A DNA stretch of 64,000 nucleotides, from NCBI GenBank assembly GCA_964352625.1, contig CAYGSD010000001.1:372001-436000 (forward strand), given 5' to 3'. This document shows positions 44,045 to 53,280 of this stretch, piece after piece. How positions within the stretch are numbered: the first letter of the stretch is position 1; each line of letters begins with the position of its first letter. The stretch is from JAAEPI01 sp964352625. GTDB taxonomy: Bacteria > Bacteroidota > Bacteroidia > Cytophagales > Cyclobacteriaceae. Under the pieces are notes generated by a model that had not been told where the DNA came from, made no database searches, and saw only the letters and a list, made by a program, of their open reading frames with translations. The position numbers and the translations under genes are program-made.

Positions 44045-44115
44045 TTTATTTGAAGTTTATGGAAACTAAGCTCTGAGATGTCAAACTGAAGTGACTTCAT
44101 AATCTTGGATTTGAT

Positions 44116-44676
44116 TTACACAATTTTGTCAAGCGGCTTTCTGTCCGATTGTAACATCGTTTTATACTCAGACATACTGAGGCCAGTTTCCTGTTTGAAC
44201 TGACCTGATAAATGATTAATACTTGAATAATCAAGCATATTAGCAATTTGAGAGAAAGAATGGTTTCCGTCCTGAATCAACTCTTTGACTTTCTCCAATT
44301 TCAAGCAGAGGAAATATTTCTCAATAGTAATGTGCTCCCTCTGTGAGAAAATTTTACTCAGTGATGAATAGTCCTTTCCTAACTCCTCGGAGATCATGGT
44401 TGAAAGCTTGTTCTTTCTCTGAATAGGGAGCTTTTCAAATATGGAAATGAGAAATACCTTTATGCTCTCGATAATGATTTCTTCCCTACTTTCGATCAAC
44501 TCAAAACCATGTGCTTCAATGGTACTAGCGATGGATTCAAGATCAACTGATTTTGGGTCAATCTCGAGCACTCCTAATTCAATAGAATACACCTCCACGC
44601 CGAGGGTAGTCAGCTCGTCTTTGATCACTTTTTTGCAGCGATCACAAACCATGTTTTTGATGTGGAGGGTAGTCAT
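44116..44676 (-). CDS. HMA-like sensor fused to AraC-type HTH regulator
   Basis: 186 residues. Residues about 1-65 form a short HMA-like domain (MTTLHIKNMVCDRCKK, with CxxC metal ligands at about 11 and 14). A central helical part follows. The C-terminal AraC-type HTH is about 105-180 (FLCLKLEKVKELIQDGNHSFSQIANMLDYSSINHLSGQFKQETG). It has only one AraC HTH domain pair and the expected length for the CxxC-bearing AraC regulators of copper clusters. Likely senses Cu or Zn and controls the block around it. Confidence 0.85.
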   Translation of the reverse strand: MTTLHIKNMVCDRCKKVIKDELTTLGVEVYSIELGVLEIDPKSVDLESIASTIEAHGFELIESREEIIIESIKVFLISIFEKLPIQRKNKLSTMISEELGKDYSSLSKIFSQREHITIEKYFLCLKLEKVKELIQDGNHSFSQIANMLDYSSINHLSGQFKQETGLSMSEYKTMLQSDRKPLDKIV

Positions 44677-44678
44677 GA

Positions 44679-45182
44679 TTACAGTTCTTCAGTTACTTTG
44701 CCGCACTTGAGCATCTTATCTCCGAAGTATGGATTTCTAATTTGGTCAGATGCACTTATCCAGCTTGCTCCCGTGTTTTTAAATGCCATAGGACAATACT
44801 GTACATAAACTCCATCTTCAGTGCCGTTTGCTTTAAGTGCTGCTATCAGCCCAGCCGTCACCGTTTTGAAAGATGTGCGTTGCGCTTCAACGTCATCGCT
44901 GGATGTTATTGCTTCTGCCGCATTAACCATATCAGCACTCCAATTCTCAGCTGTTGCCGATGCTACAAGTTTGTTGCCGGCACTTTTCGCTGCTGAAGCG
45001 TCGGTTTGGACCAATGCATCCTTCAGTGTCAAATAGTCTGAAAGAGCACTAGATTGATCTTCAGTTACTATTTTGGCTTCTGAAGCTACTGATTCAGTAG
45101 ATTCCGTTTTGTTCTCCTTTTGAGGAGTTGAGCAGGACATTAATAAAGTCAATGTCCCAAGGGATAAGATGTACTTTTTCAT
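44679..45182 (-). CDS. DUF3347 periplasmic lipoprotein
   Basis: 167 residues. Lipoprotein signal (LSLGTLTLLMSCS). A DUF3347 domain spans about 40-160 (LSDYLTLKDALVQTDASAAKSAGNKL, VYVQYCPMAFKNTGASWISA, NPYFGDKMLKCG). The CPM and CG positions with nearby Met suggest soft-metal binding. The same domain occurs at the C-terminus of the adjacent adaptor and at 57042-57566. Last residues read VTEEL. Confidence 0.88.
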   Translation of the reverse strand: MKKYILSLGTLTLLMSCSTPQKENKTESTESVASEAKIVTEDQSSALSDYLTLKDALVQTDASAAKSAGNKLVASATAENWSADMVNAAEAITSSDDVEAQRTSFKTVTAGLIAALKANGTEDGVYVQYCPMAFKNTGASWISASDQIRNPYFGDKMLKCGKVTEEL

Positions 45183-45208
45183 TTTTCTAAAAGTTTATCA
45201 GTTTAAAA

Positions 45209-46996
45209 TCATTTAAGTTCTTCTTCTACATTCCCACAGGTGAGCATCGCATCACCGAAGTAGGGGTTTAAAATCTTTTCAGAATCACTGAGCCAATAGG
45301 CTCCCGTATTGTTCATGGCCATCGGACAGAATTGGCGATACCCTTCAACGCTTACCTGGAATTTTTTTAGGGTATGAAATAATTGATCGCTCAATGGAGA
45401 AAGCATCATTCTCATTTCATCAAGATTACCCCCCTTGCCAATGGCTGTTGCTGTTGCTTTTAGTACCTCCGAATCTTTCATCCATTCCATGTGAGCTTCT
45501 CCTTTGACCAGCCTCATGTCTACTTCAACAATGCTCTTGTTAAGATTTTTTGCTTTCGATTTTGCTTCAGTGGAATTGCTAGCCACCAATGCGTCTTTGA
45601 CATCCAGATAGTTTGCGAAAATGAGATGGATCTGATCTTGGAATTCCGTAGGTACCTTATAAGTTTTAGTTCCCACATTTACTATGAACTGATCACTGGC
45701 TGGTTCATTTTTAATTTCTGAATTCCCTCCATGATTATGCCCCGTCATGGTAGCTCCACCTTCGGGGCTCATCATGCTCGGCTTACCTGCCAACTGAGCA
45801 GCAGCGTCTACACTAAAGGCTCCATTGACTACAATCTCTTCACCTACTTCCAGTCCTTCCTCTATCACATAGCTATCACCTAGAGCAGCTCCTAAAGTGA
45901 CCGTTCGCATTTTAAATGACATACCTGTTTCGCTCGCGGTTTTCACATAAACGACTGATCGCTGGCCTGTCCACATCACAGCTGATTTAGGAATGATTAG
46001 TTCATCGGTTGACGCCAGACTGGATTTGAGCTGACCGGAAGCAAACATTTCCGGTTTCAGTTGATTTCCAGAATTGTTCATTTCCACTCTCAATTTCGCT
46101 ACTCGTGTTTTGGGATTGATTACAGGATCGATATAGGAGATTTTGCCTGTGAACGTCTCGCCGGGCAATGAAGCAATCGTGAAGTCAATGGTTGCGCCTT
46201 TCTTCAGGTACTTGATGTCCGATTCATAACCTTCGAACATCACCCAAACTTTTGATAAGTCGGCAATCATGTAGATCGGCATTCCTTGTTTGATATAATC
46301 ACCGAGGTTCACCATTTTTTGCTTTACGTATCCAGATCGCTCTGCTCGAATGGGTATGGTTTCAATAGGCTTTCCATTTTCGAGTATTTTGTCAATCTGT
46401 GCGTTTGTTAATTTCCAATTAAGGAGCTTTTTGCGAGCTGCTTCAAACAAGGCTGGCTGTGAGTCCATTATTTTCTGAACTTCGAAAAGCTCCTGCTGCG
46501 CTGTTACCAATTCTGGTGAATAGATCGTGGCGATTATTTGCCCTTTTTGAACAAAATCCCCAGTGAAATCAACACTCAAACTCTCTACTCTGCCTGGAAT
46601 ATGTGAAGCTTGGGTATAAACCTGCTTCTCATTTTCCATCACCTTGCCATTTAATCGGATGGACTTGGATGCCTCCCCAACGCCAACTAGCTGCGTCACA
46701 ACATTAGCTAGCTTCATCGCTGTGGGTGACATGGTCACTGCCATAGGATCAGACATGTCAATATCCGAATCTAACGGGATCAAATCCATCCCACAGATAG
46801 GGCATGCACCGGGTTCATTTTGTCGGATCTGAGGATGCATGCTGCATGTCCATACGCCACTTGCATCGGCGATATGTTCATGCTCACTAGCGTCTTCAGT
46901 AGACGCTGTGGAGGGTTTAAGTACCCAGCCTATCAATGCACCAACTATCAATGTGAAGCCAATCAGTGCGTATTTGTTTTGAAGTAATTTTTTCAT
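45209..46996 (-). CDS. cusB: RND adaptor of CusB type with HMBD and C-terminal DUF3347
   Basis: 595 residues, longer than usual because of added domains. A membrane anchor (YALIGFTLIVGALIGWVL), an HMBD (CSMHPQIRQNEPGACPICGMDL at about 50-72), the usual lipoyl-hairpin-barrel adaptor body (about 80-420), and a C-terminal DUF3347 (about 465-595, CPMAMNNTGAYWL and NPYFGDAMLTCG). HMBD and DUF3347 parts should catch Cu or Ag and hand it to the pump. Transcribed before the DUF3347 lipoprotein and after the TolC-like gene. Confidence 0.93.
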   Translation of the reverse strand: MKKLLQNKYALIGFTLIVGALIGWVLKPSTASTEDASEHEHIADASGVWTCSMHPQIRQNEPGACPICGMDLIPLDSDIDMSDPMAVTMSPTAMKLANVVTQLVGVGEASKSIRLNGKVMENEKQVYTQASHIPGRVESLSVDFTGDFVQKGQIIATIYSPELVTAQQELFEVQKIMDSQPALFEAARKKLLNWKLTNAQIDKILENGKPIETIPIRAERSGYVKQKMVNLGDYIKQGMPIYMIADLSKVWVMFEGYESDIKYLKKGATIDFTIASLPGETFTGKISYIDPVINPKTRVAKLRVEMNNSGNQLKPEMFASGQLKSSLASTDELIIPKSAVMWTGQRSVVYVKTASETGMSFKMRTVTLGAALGDSYVIEEGLEVGEEIVVNGAFSVDAAAQLAGKPSMMSPEGGATMTGHNHGGNSEIKNEPASDQFIVNVGTKTYKVPTEFQDQIHLIFANYLDVKDALVASNSTEAKSKAKNLNKSIVEVDMRLVKGEAHMEWMKDSEVLKATATAIGKGGNLDEMRMMLSPLSDQLFHTLKKFQVSVEGYRQFCPMAMNNTGAYWLSDSEKILNPYFGDAMLTCGNVEEELK

Positions 46997-47007
46997 TGTC
47001 TTATGAT

Positions 47008-48228
47008 TTAGTTGCTCTTTGCCGTGATGTACTCCAAGTTGGCAAGTGCAGATAAAAGTCTTGTTTTTGATTTCACCAGCTGTTTTTCGTAATTCAAGAG
47101 TTGCATTTGAATTCGTAAAAGCTCGATAAGTTCCTTTCCTGAATTGCTAAATTCCACTACAAGAAGGCTCTGAATCTGTTGGGTTTCCATGCGCTGTTCT
47201 GAATAGAGTTCTGACAATTGAATCTCTTTCTGAACATCATATTTCAAATTCTCAAAGCCAGTCGATAACTCGTTTTTGGTTGCCTGAGTCATCAGTTCAA
47301 ATCCTTCCGATTGCAGTCGTGTCTCGGTTAGAGCAGCTTTGTATTTCTTCCGGAAAATTGGGAGACTTACCGTTACCATGGGCATTATTGCATCCTGGCC
47401 GTTTCCCGGTACATTCATGTCTGACCGTTCGGCAACAATGATGTAATCAAGCCCGACTCCAATTTTCGGAAGCGCTTGTTTTTCAATCACCGTAACCTGC
47501 TTCTGCTTCGATTGGATTTTGAGTTCCAATTCCTGAATAAGCGGGTGTTCATTCCAATCTTGTTCGGAAAGTAGTATTCCGGTTTCTGTTTCAATATCAA
47601 CCGCAACTTCAACTTGTAAACTATCTGGCCGATTTAAAAGGTTATTGAAATTGGTAGTCAGAGGGCGTTTTAATTGTTCAAGAAGGAGAATATCCGTCTC
47701 TTGCTCCTGAATCAGTAAGTCAACCCTGAGCACATCGGCTAAACTCGTTTTTCCATTTTCGTATTTGGCTGTAGCTAGCGATTTCCATGATTTCAACTGC
47801 ATGAGGGTTTCCTCTTGAATGCTCAAAAGCTGATCTATCTCAACTAGTGGATAGTATGCTTTGGCAACCTGAAATCTCAGCTTGTTTTGGTCATCCACGT
47901 ATCGCTGAAAACTGGCCTCCGCCATGAGCGTCGATGCGTCACCTTGAGCACGTAATGTTCCAAACCAAGGAAACATCTGCGACAAAGTGAATCTGGCCAT
48001 TTGTGGCCCTACCCGTGTTTCGGTCATTCGCCCAAATGCACTCACTGAAAGCGTAGGATCTGGAAGCCCCTTGACTTGGATAACACGCTGCATTGCGGCT
48101 TCAAAATCCTTGTACTTTGCCTGGAGTGCAGGGTTGTTTTCCAACGCATACTGTTGATACTCCTCAAGGGTCTGTGTGTTTCCAGCAAACCCAAGTGAAA
48201 CGACGATAATAAATGCTAGATATCTCAT
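47008..48228 (-). CDS. cusC: TolC family outer-membrane channel (CusC type)
   Basis: 406 residues. A signal peptide (MRYLAFIIVVSLGFAGNTQ) and the OEP pattern: EYQQYALENNPALQAKYKDFEAA, long coiled coils, LPKIGVGLDYI and KRPLTTNFNNLLNRP. It overlaps the pump gene upstream by 4 bp. It forms the outer-membrane duct of the CusCBA-like complex whose pump and adaptor are on either side. Confidence 0.92.
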   Translation of the reverse strand: MRYLAFIIVVSLGFAGNTQTLEEYQQYALENNPALQAKYKDFEAAMQRVIQVKGLPDPTLSVSAFGRMTETRVGPQMARFTLSQMFPWFGTLRAQGDASTLMAEASFQRYVDDQNKLRFQVAKAYYPLVEIDQLLSIQEETLMQLKSWKSLATAKYENGKTSLADVLRVDLLIQEQETDILLLEQLKRPLTTNFNNLLNRPDSLQVEVAVDIETETGILLSEQDWNEHPLIQELELKIQSKQKQVTVIEKQALPKIGVGLDYIIVAERSDMNVPGNGQDAIMPMVTVSLPIFRKKYKAALTETRLQSEGFELMTQATKNELSTGFENLKYDVQKEIQLSELYSEQRMETQQIQSLLVVEFSNSGKELIELLRIQMQLLNYEKQLVKSKTRLLSALANLEYITAKSN

Positions 48229-51200
48229 TTCAGTTTCTTGTTTTGATTGTTAATCACTGTCTCGCGCCAAAATGATTGCAAAACGGGTACGACGAACATG
48301 GTCATGATTTGTATGGTCATTCCTCCGAATGTTGGGATGGCCATTGGCACCATAATGTCTGATCCTTTCCCCGTTGAAGAGAGGACTGGTAGCAAGGCAA
48401 TAATTGCCACAGCTGCTGTCATCATGGCCGGTCGCACTCGCTTCTTTCCAGCTTCAAGTACCGCAGCGCGTACGTCTGCAACCGTGTTAGGCTTGCGCTC
48501 TTCAAATACCTGATGGATGTAGGTTCCCATGATCACTCCATCATCCGTGGCAATTCCGAACAATGCGATAAACCCAACCCACACAGCGACACTCAGATTG
48601 ACCGGATCCATTTGGAAGAGGTCTCTCATATTTGTGTCGGAGACGGAGAAATTAAGGAACCAATCCTGCCCGTAGAGCCATAGCATGATGAATCCTCCCG
48701 CAAATGCCACGAAGACTCCTGAGAAGTGAATAGAGGAGGCGATGACCGTTTTGAACTGGAAGTATAGAAGCAAGAAGATGACCAGTAAGCTTATTGGAAT
48801 GACAATCGAAAGTCGCTTGACGGCTCTGACCTGATTTTCGTACGTTCCTGAAAATTTGTAGCTAATACCAGCTGGAACAATCAGTTCCCCTGAATCAATT
48901 TTATCCTTGATGGCTTGTTGTGATGCATTTACAACATCCACTTCGGCAGCAGCGTCCTTCTTATCGAAAAGCACATAACCCACAAGGAAGGTTTCCTCAC
49001 TACGGATCATTTGTGGCCCACGCACATATTCAAACTCAACTACTTGCTTTAATGGAATTTGAGCACCTGTCGGGGTAGATAGTAGAATTCTTCCCAACGA
49101 TTCAGGATCATCACGTAACTCTCTTGGGTATCTCACTCGCACCGGAAATCGTTCTCTTCCTTCCACAGTAGAAGTAATTTTCATTCCTCCAATGGCCGTT
49201 TCAATGGTCTGCTGCACATCCTCTACACTTAGCCCGTATCTTGCAATTTCATCCCGATTGATGTTCAAATGGAGGTATGGCTTGCCGACAATTCGATCAG
49301 CAAATACTGCTTCAGACTTCACAGATGGAACCTCTTTGAGAATTGTCTCCAGTTGGAATCCGAAATCCTGAATGGTCTTTAAGTCAGGTCCATAAACTTT
49401 GATGCCCATAGGTGCCCGCATGCCCGTTTGTAACATTACCAATCGTGTTTCAATCGGCTGCAACTTCGGAGCAGAAGTAACTCCCGGAATCTTGGTTTTG
49501 CTTACTATTTCCTCCCAGATATCATCCGGAGATTTGATGTGCTCCCTCCAATTTCTGAAGTACTGACCATTGCCATCTGCTATAAGTTGAGTCGGCTGCA
49601 CTCCAAGTTCAAGTGCTTCATTATTGGAAACTGTCTCTCCCGACACGAGTACATACCGACCTTCGCTATCTGTTTTGAATCGTTTTCTATGCCCATCTTC
49701 ATCAACTATGTATTCTGATTTGTAGTTGATCACATTCTCATACATCGAAACAGGTGCCGGATCCAATGCGGATTCTACTCTTCCTAATTTTCCCACTACC
49801 GTCTCAACTTCAGGAATCTGACTGACGAGCATATCGAGTTGACTTACAACCAATCTATTCTGATCCACACCTGCGTGAGGCATTGAAGTAGGCATCAGCA
49901 GATAGCTCCCTTCATTCAGGGAAGGCATGAACTCAGAACCAATACCTGGGAAGGTCGCTGACAAGGATTTCCATGGCTTTGTTTCCTTGATACTTTCTCC
50001 CATGAAGCCGAAGACCTTGTTAAATCCCAACCAAATGATTACTCCCAGAAGAATGGTGAAAAGTGGAAGCAATAGGAATTTGCCTTTATTTACCAGGCAC
50101 CATTTCAAAATCGGTTCATAGAAATAAACCACCGACATTAATGCACCCAAAATGGTCGCAATCAAGGCTATTACGAATAAATAATTAAAAATCAAGTGAG
50201 TTTGGACACCTAATGGCATCCATTCTTCCGCTAAGAAAAAACTGGCAATGAAAAGCGCAAGCGCAATATTGATGTAGTCGGGCAAGCTCTTGAATTTACC
50301 AGTCCACTTATTCTCCAGCATGTTATTGATTCCTACAAGGCAAAGCACCAATGGTAACCACATTTGCAGGTAAGCCGCCAGAATAATTCCTCCAGTAATG
50401 AAGGCTATATTCCATATTCCCCGAACTCTCTTCTTATCGTAATTGATGCCAAAGATGAAGTAGGCAAGTGTGGGTAAGACCACTAATCCGAGAACAAATG
50501 AGCCAAGTAACGCGTAGGTCTTTGTAAATGCTAATGGCTTGAACAGCTTGCCTTCTGCTGATTCCATGGCAAATACCGGAACAAAACTTACTACGGTGGT
50601 AGCCAGCGCAGTAGTAATTGCAGAAGCCACTTCCTTGGTTGCTTCAAATATGACTTTTAAAAGGCTTTGCCCTTTGGCTCCATGGTTTTCTGGCATTTCC
50701 AGATGCCGAATGATGTTTTCCACAAATACGATCCCAACATCTACCATAACGCCAATAGCAATGGCAATCCCCGACAATGCTACCACATTAGCGTCCACGC
50801 CTGTGTAGCGCATGACAATGAATGTGAGCAGGACACCAACTGGTAACAAACTAGAAATAATAATGGATGCTCTTAGGTTAAGGAGTAGAGCCAATACAAC
50901 AATGATACTTATTAGGACTTCATGGGAAAGTGCTGTTTCCAATGTCCCAATGGTTTCATGAATCAATTGGGTACGGTCATAGAAGGGTACTATTGTCAGT
51001 TGAGTTTCTGTTCCATCGGCTAGGGTCTTCTTTGGGAGACCTGGAGCTATTTCCTGGATCTTCTTTTTCACATTGTTGATGACTTCCAATGGGTTGGATC
51101 CGTATCTGGCCACTACTACTCCACCTACCACCTCAGCTCCTTCTTTATCCAGAGCGCCTCTGCGAGTTGCAGGACCCAGACTAACCACGGCAACATCCTT

Positions 51201-52028
51201 AATGCGTATGGGTACATTGTCCTGAACTGCCACTACGGCCTTTTCAAGGTCATCCACGCTTTTGATGTAACCAAGCCCTCTGACAAGGTATTCCGCTTGG
51301 TTAATTTCAATGGTTTTCGCACCTACATCGCGGTTGGATTTGCGCACAGCCTGCATCACCATCATTAGCGGGATATTGTAGGCCTTCAAAGCGTCAGGAT
51401 TAACGTCAATCTGATATTCCTGAACGTAACCACCAATTGAGGCAACTTCAGAAACCCCTTCCACCGCATTCAATCCATATTTGACGTAGAAGTCCTGAAC
51501 CGTTCTGATTTCATGCAAATCCCAACCACCAGTAACATTTCCGTCTTTATCCCGTCCTTCGATGGTGTACCAAAATACCTGACCCAATGCAGTTGCATCT
51601 GGTCCTAGTGTCGGTTTGACTTCCTCTGGCAAAAGTCCTGAAGGAATAGAATTGAGCTTCTCAAGGATTCGAGATCGAGACCAGTAGAATTCAATTTCTT
51701 CATCGAAAATGATGTTGATCATTGAAAACCCAAAAATCGACGAACTACGGATTGACTTTACCCCTGGTATCCCCAACAAATAGGTCGTCATTGGGTATGA
51801 CACCTGGTCTTCAATGTCCTGTGGTGAACGACCTGGCCACTGAGTGAAAACGATCTGTTGGTTTTCTCCAATATCAGGGATGGCATCAACAGGCACAGGA
51901 TCACTTGGAAGGAAACCCGTGTTCCAGTTGAATGGAGAGGTAACGATACCCCATGCCACCAGTGTTATCAGAATGAGTACCGTCACTAGACGATTCTCAA
52001 GAAAGTATTTAATTATATTGTTAAGCAT
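48225..52028 (-). CDS. cusA: CusA/CzcA heavy-metal RND pump
   Basis: 1267 residues, against about 1040 for plain CusA. The family parts are clear: N-terminal helix, GENQQIVFTQWPGRSPQDIEDQV, VALSGIAIAIGVMVDVGIVFVENI, KVYGPDLKTI, and ATDDGVIMGTYI. Extra hydrophobic segments of about 120 residues lie between the two halves (about 535-640: IWNIAFITGGIILAAYLQMW and IALALFIASFFL). A longer periplasmic insertion near 740-800 carries another part. It is the pump for Cu/Ag, by neighbourhood. Confidence 0.93.
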   Translation of the reverse strand: MLNNIIKYFLENRLVTVLILITLVAWGIVTSPFNWNTGFLPSDPVPVDAIPDIGENQQIVFTQWPGRSPQDIEDQVSYPMTTYLLGIPGVKSIRSSSIFGFSMINIIFDEEIEFYWSRSRILEKLNSIPSGLLPEEVKPTLGPDATALGQVFWYTIEGRDKDGNVTGGWDLHEIRTVQDFYVKYGLNAVEGVSEVASIGGYVQEYQIDVNPDALKAYNIPLMMVMQAVRKSNRDVGAKTIEINQAEYLVRGLGYIKSVDDLEKAVVAVQDNVPIRIKDVAVVSLGPATRRGALDKEGAEVVGGVVVARYGSNPLEVINNVKKKIQEIAPGLPKKTLADGTETQLTIVPFYDRTQLIHETIGTLETALSHEVLISIIVVLALLLNLRASIIISSLLPVGVLLTFIVMRYTGVDANVVALSGIAIAIGVMVDVGIVFVENIIRHLEMPENHGAKGQSLLKVIFEATKEVASAITTALATTVVSFVPVFAMESAEGKLFKPLAFTKTYALLGSFVLGLVVLPTLAYFIFGINYDKKRVRGIWNIAFITGGIILAAYLQMWLPLVLCLVGINNMLENKWTGKFKSLPDYINIALALFIASFFLAEEWMPLGVQTHLIFNYLFVIALIATILGALMSVVYFYEPILKWCLVNKGKFLLLPLFTILLGVIIWLGFNKVFGFMGESIKETKPWKSLSATFPGIGSEFMPSLNEGSYLLMPTSMPHAGVDQNRLVVSQLDMLVSQIPEVETVVGKLGRVESALDPAPVSMYENVINYKSEYIVDEDGHRKRFKTDSEGRYVLVSGETVSNNEALELGVQPTQLIADGNGQYFRNWREHIKSPDDIWEEIVSKTKIPGVTSAPKLQPIETRLVMLQTGMRAPMGIKVYGPDLKTIQDFGFQLETILKEVPSVKSEAVFADRIVGKPYLHLNINRDEIARYGLSVEDVQQTIETAIGGMKITSTVEGRERFPVRVRYPRELRDDPESLGRILLSTPTGAQIPLKQVVEFEYVRGPQMIRSEETFLVGYVLFDKKDAAAEVDVVNASQQAIKDKIDSGELIVPAGISYKFSGTYENQVRAVKRLSIVIPISLLVIFLLLYFQFKTVIASSIHFSGVFVAFAGGFIMLWLYGQDWFLNFSVSDTNMRDLFQMDPVNLSVAVWVGFIALFGIATDDGVIMGTYIHQVFEERKPNTVADVRAAVLEAGKKRVRPAMMTAAVAIIALLPVLSSTGKGSDIMVPMAIPTFGGMTIQIMTMFVVPVLQSFWRETVINNQNKKLK

Positions 52029-52102
52029 TGTTTGATTTCTGATTTGATAAATACACGACTAGACACTTAGAAAAAGCGTCGACGCAGATTCAAATCAAGA
52101 AA

Positions 52103-52513
52103 TCAAATAAGGAAAACCTGATGCAAGACAGTGATGTCCCGTTTCAGGAATGGAGGAGAGTTATCAACCGCTAAGGGTTGTTCTAGTAATGGAAATAACT
52201 CGAATGAATAAATAAGACTCGCTATAGTCGTCGCAACAAAAACAGTCGACAACTCCAGAGAAAGGCTCTTTTTGAATGAATCGTCTGTGTTAGATGAGAG
52301 GTATTGATTTTGGCAGCAGTCTGGATTAGTGAAATGATCTCCAGCCTCATTCTCTGGCATATCCATCATGGCCATACCACAGTCCAAATCCTTTTCCCCA
52401 ATCATGAATTCACTAAGGACGGGATGTCCCCCGCATATATGAGTTCCATAGGTTAGACCTGTGCTGCCTAGAAGCAGTAAAACTGAAAGCGATATAGAAA
52501 TTATCTTTTTCAA
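52103..52513 (-). CDS. HYC_CC_PP family protein
   Basis: 136 residues with a signal peptide (MKKIISISLSVLLLLGSTGL). The family name elements are all present: HICGG, a Met/Asp-rich LDCGMAMMDM, NPDCCQN and DNSPPFL. The CC pair and Met-rich part suggest copper binding. First gene of the metal block at the right end of the element, about 75 bp upstream of the CusA-like pump. A paralogue lies at 60258-60671. Confidence 0.85.
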   Translation of the reverse strand: MKKIISISLSVLLLLGSTGLTYGTHICGGHPVLSEFMIGEKDLDCGMAMMDMPENEAGDHFTNPDCCQNQYLSSNTDDSFKKSLSLELSTVFVATTIASLIYSFELFPLLEQPLAVDNSPPFLKRDITVLHQVFLI

Positions 52514-52840
52514 CTAGGTAAAGATACGGAAAGTATAAAAGAAGGATTTACACAATTAGGGGGAAGTGTTATAAAATTCAAGTATAAATGGCTCTATCAC
52601 TGTGCTAATTGATTAAAAAAGGCACTAATCTAAATTGGAGCAATTCGGTGAACAGATTTTGGAATAGATTGTAACTAGTTGATATTTATGTATAAACATG
52701 AAGGGTAAGAATCCTAGTATTCGATAATATGACAAATTAAAAGGATTCAATTTCAATCAAATCATTCGGTTACCAAGTCGGTTACCACTAATAAATTGAT
52801 ATATGTAACTGATTGATATTCAATGTGTAAAATTCGAGGT
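52514..52840. other. AT-rich intergenic region at the right end of the element
   Basis: No gene is seen. The only structured parts are the GGTTACC repeats near its end. Short ORFs in it and on either side have no coding character. Confidence 0.6.
52764..52786. repeat. GGTTACC repeats at the right end, likely integrase arm sites
   Basis: ATTCGGTTACC (52764-52774) and TCGGTTACC (52778-52786) are tandem copies of the motif found at the left end. They lie about 60-85 bp before the right attachment site. Confidence 0.65.
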
Positions 52841-52847
52841 TCAAGTT

Positions 52848-52860
52848 CCTCCTCCTCTGC
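52848..52860 (+). other. attachment site at right end of the element
   Basis: CCTCCTCCTCTGC, identical to the tRNA-Ser 3' end; the flank GGTTCAAGTT corresponds to the T-arm with three changes. It lacks the rest of the tRNA, as expected of the distal repeat. Confidence 0.82.
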
Positions 52861-52868
52861 AAGCAATT

Positions 52869-52898
52869 ACCCAACACTTTAGTGTTGGGTTTTTTGTT
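52869..52898 (+). terminator. terminator just right of the element
   Basis: ACCCAACAC and GTGTTGGGT pair around TTTA, followed by a T-rich run, immediately after the attachment site. Before the left-hand insertion it would have lain just 8 bp past the tRNA 3' end. Confidence 0.85.
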
Positions 52899-53228
52899 TC
52901 TGAAAGAATGAAGCCTTGGCTTCAATTAGAGAAAGAAACAAAAAAGAACTTTCGAAATGAAATGAGAAGGCTTTGCTTGACAACCCCCCAAACGGGATCA
53001 CCGAAGGTAATCCCAAAAAAACCTCTTTAAAGAGTCGTCGGAAGCTCCCCTACTACACACTCTCATATAATTTGAAAAGAAACGGATAGATAAATGTGTG
53101 TTTTTGTGGATTTGTAACGGTTGCGATTACAAAATCGAAAGATGAACTTGTCATGGTATCTATAAAATAACTATTGGGGGAGCATGAAAAGATGAATAGC
53201 GTCAAATAAATTACTTGAAATACTATAA
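52899..53228. other. intergenic region without gene
   Basis: No gene supported; a 61-codon ORF on the minus strand looks random. It holds a 19-base sequence GGATTTGTAACGGTTGCGA (53108-53126) that recurs with one change at 30993-31011. Confidence 0.5.
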
Positions 53229-53278
53229 TGTAAAACATGATTTACAATAATATGTATATTTGTAAACTATAATTTACG
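53229..53278 (+). promoter_or_regulatory. two HipB operator-like palindromes upstream of hipB
   Basis: TGTAAA-6-TTTACA at 53229-53246 and TGTAAA-6-TTTACG at 53261-53278 are near-identical palindromes 32 bp apart, about three helical turns, ending 2 bp before the hipB start codon. They fit cooperative autorepression by HipB. Confidence 0.7.
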
Positions 53279-53280
53279 TT

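Larger units (their letters stand above)
18066..52860. mobile_element. integrative element in tRNA-Ser, carrying defence and metal-resistance cargo
   Basis: About 34.8 kb between the direct repeats at 18066-18078 and 52848-52860. It starts with a tyrosine recombinase gene reading inward and includes an excisionase-like HTH, RteC, a DnaC-like ATPase and a winged-helix protein. Cargo is a defence region (23-28.6 kb) and a metal-resistance block (31.1-52.5 kb). GGTTACC repeats cluster at both ends. No relaxase, coupling protein or type IV secretion gene was found, so it is not self-transmissible on this evidence; it could be mobilised by a helper. Confidence 0.8.

Noticed and set aside
31088..52513. 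Conjugation or relaxase genes in the metal block
   Set aside because: All genes there belong to metal-transport families or small periplasmic proteins; none resembles Mob, Tra or VirD4.
53053..53238. 61-codon ORF on the minus strand
   Set aside because: Low-complexity, no domain, and placed across the upstream region of hipBA; no support.
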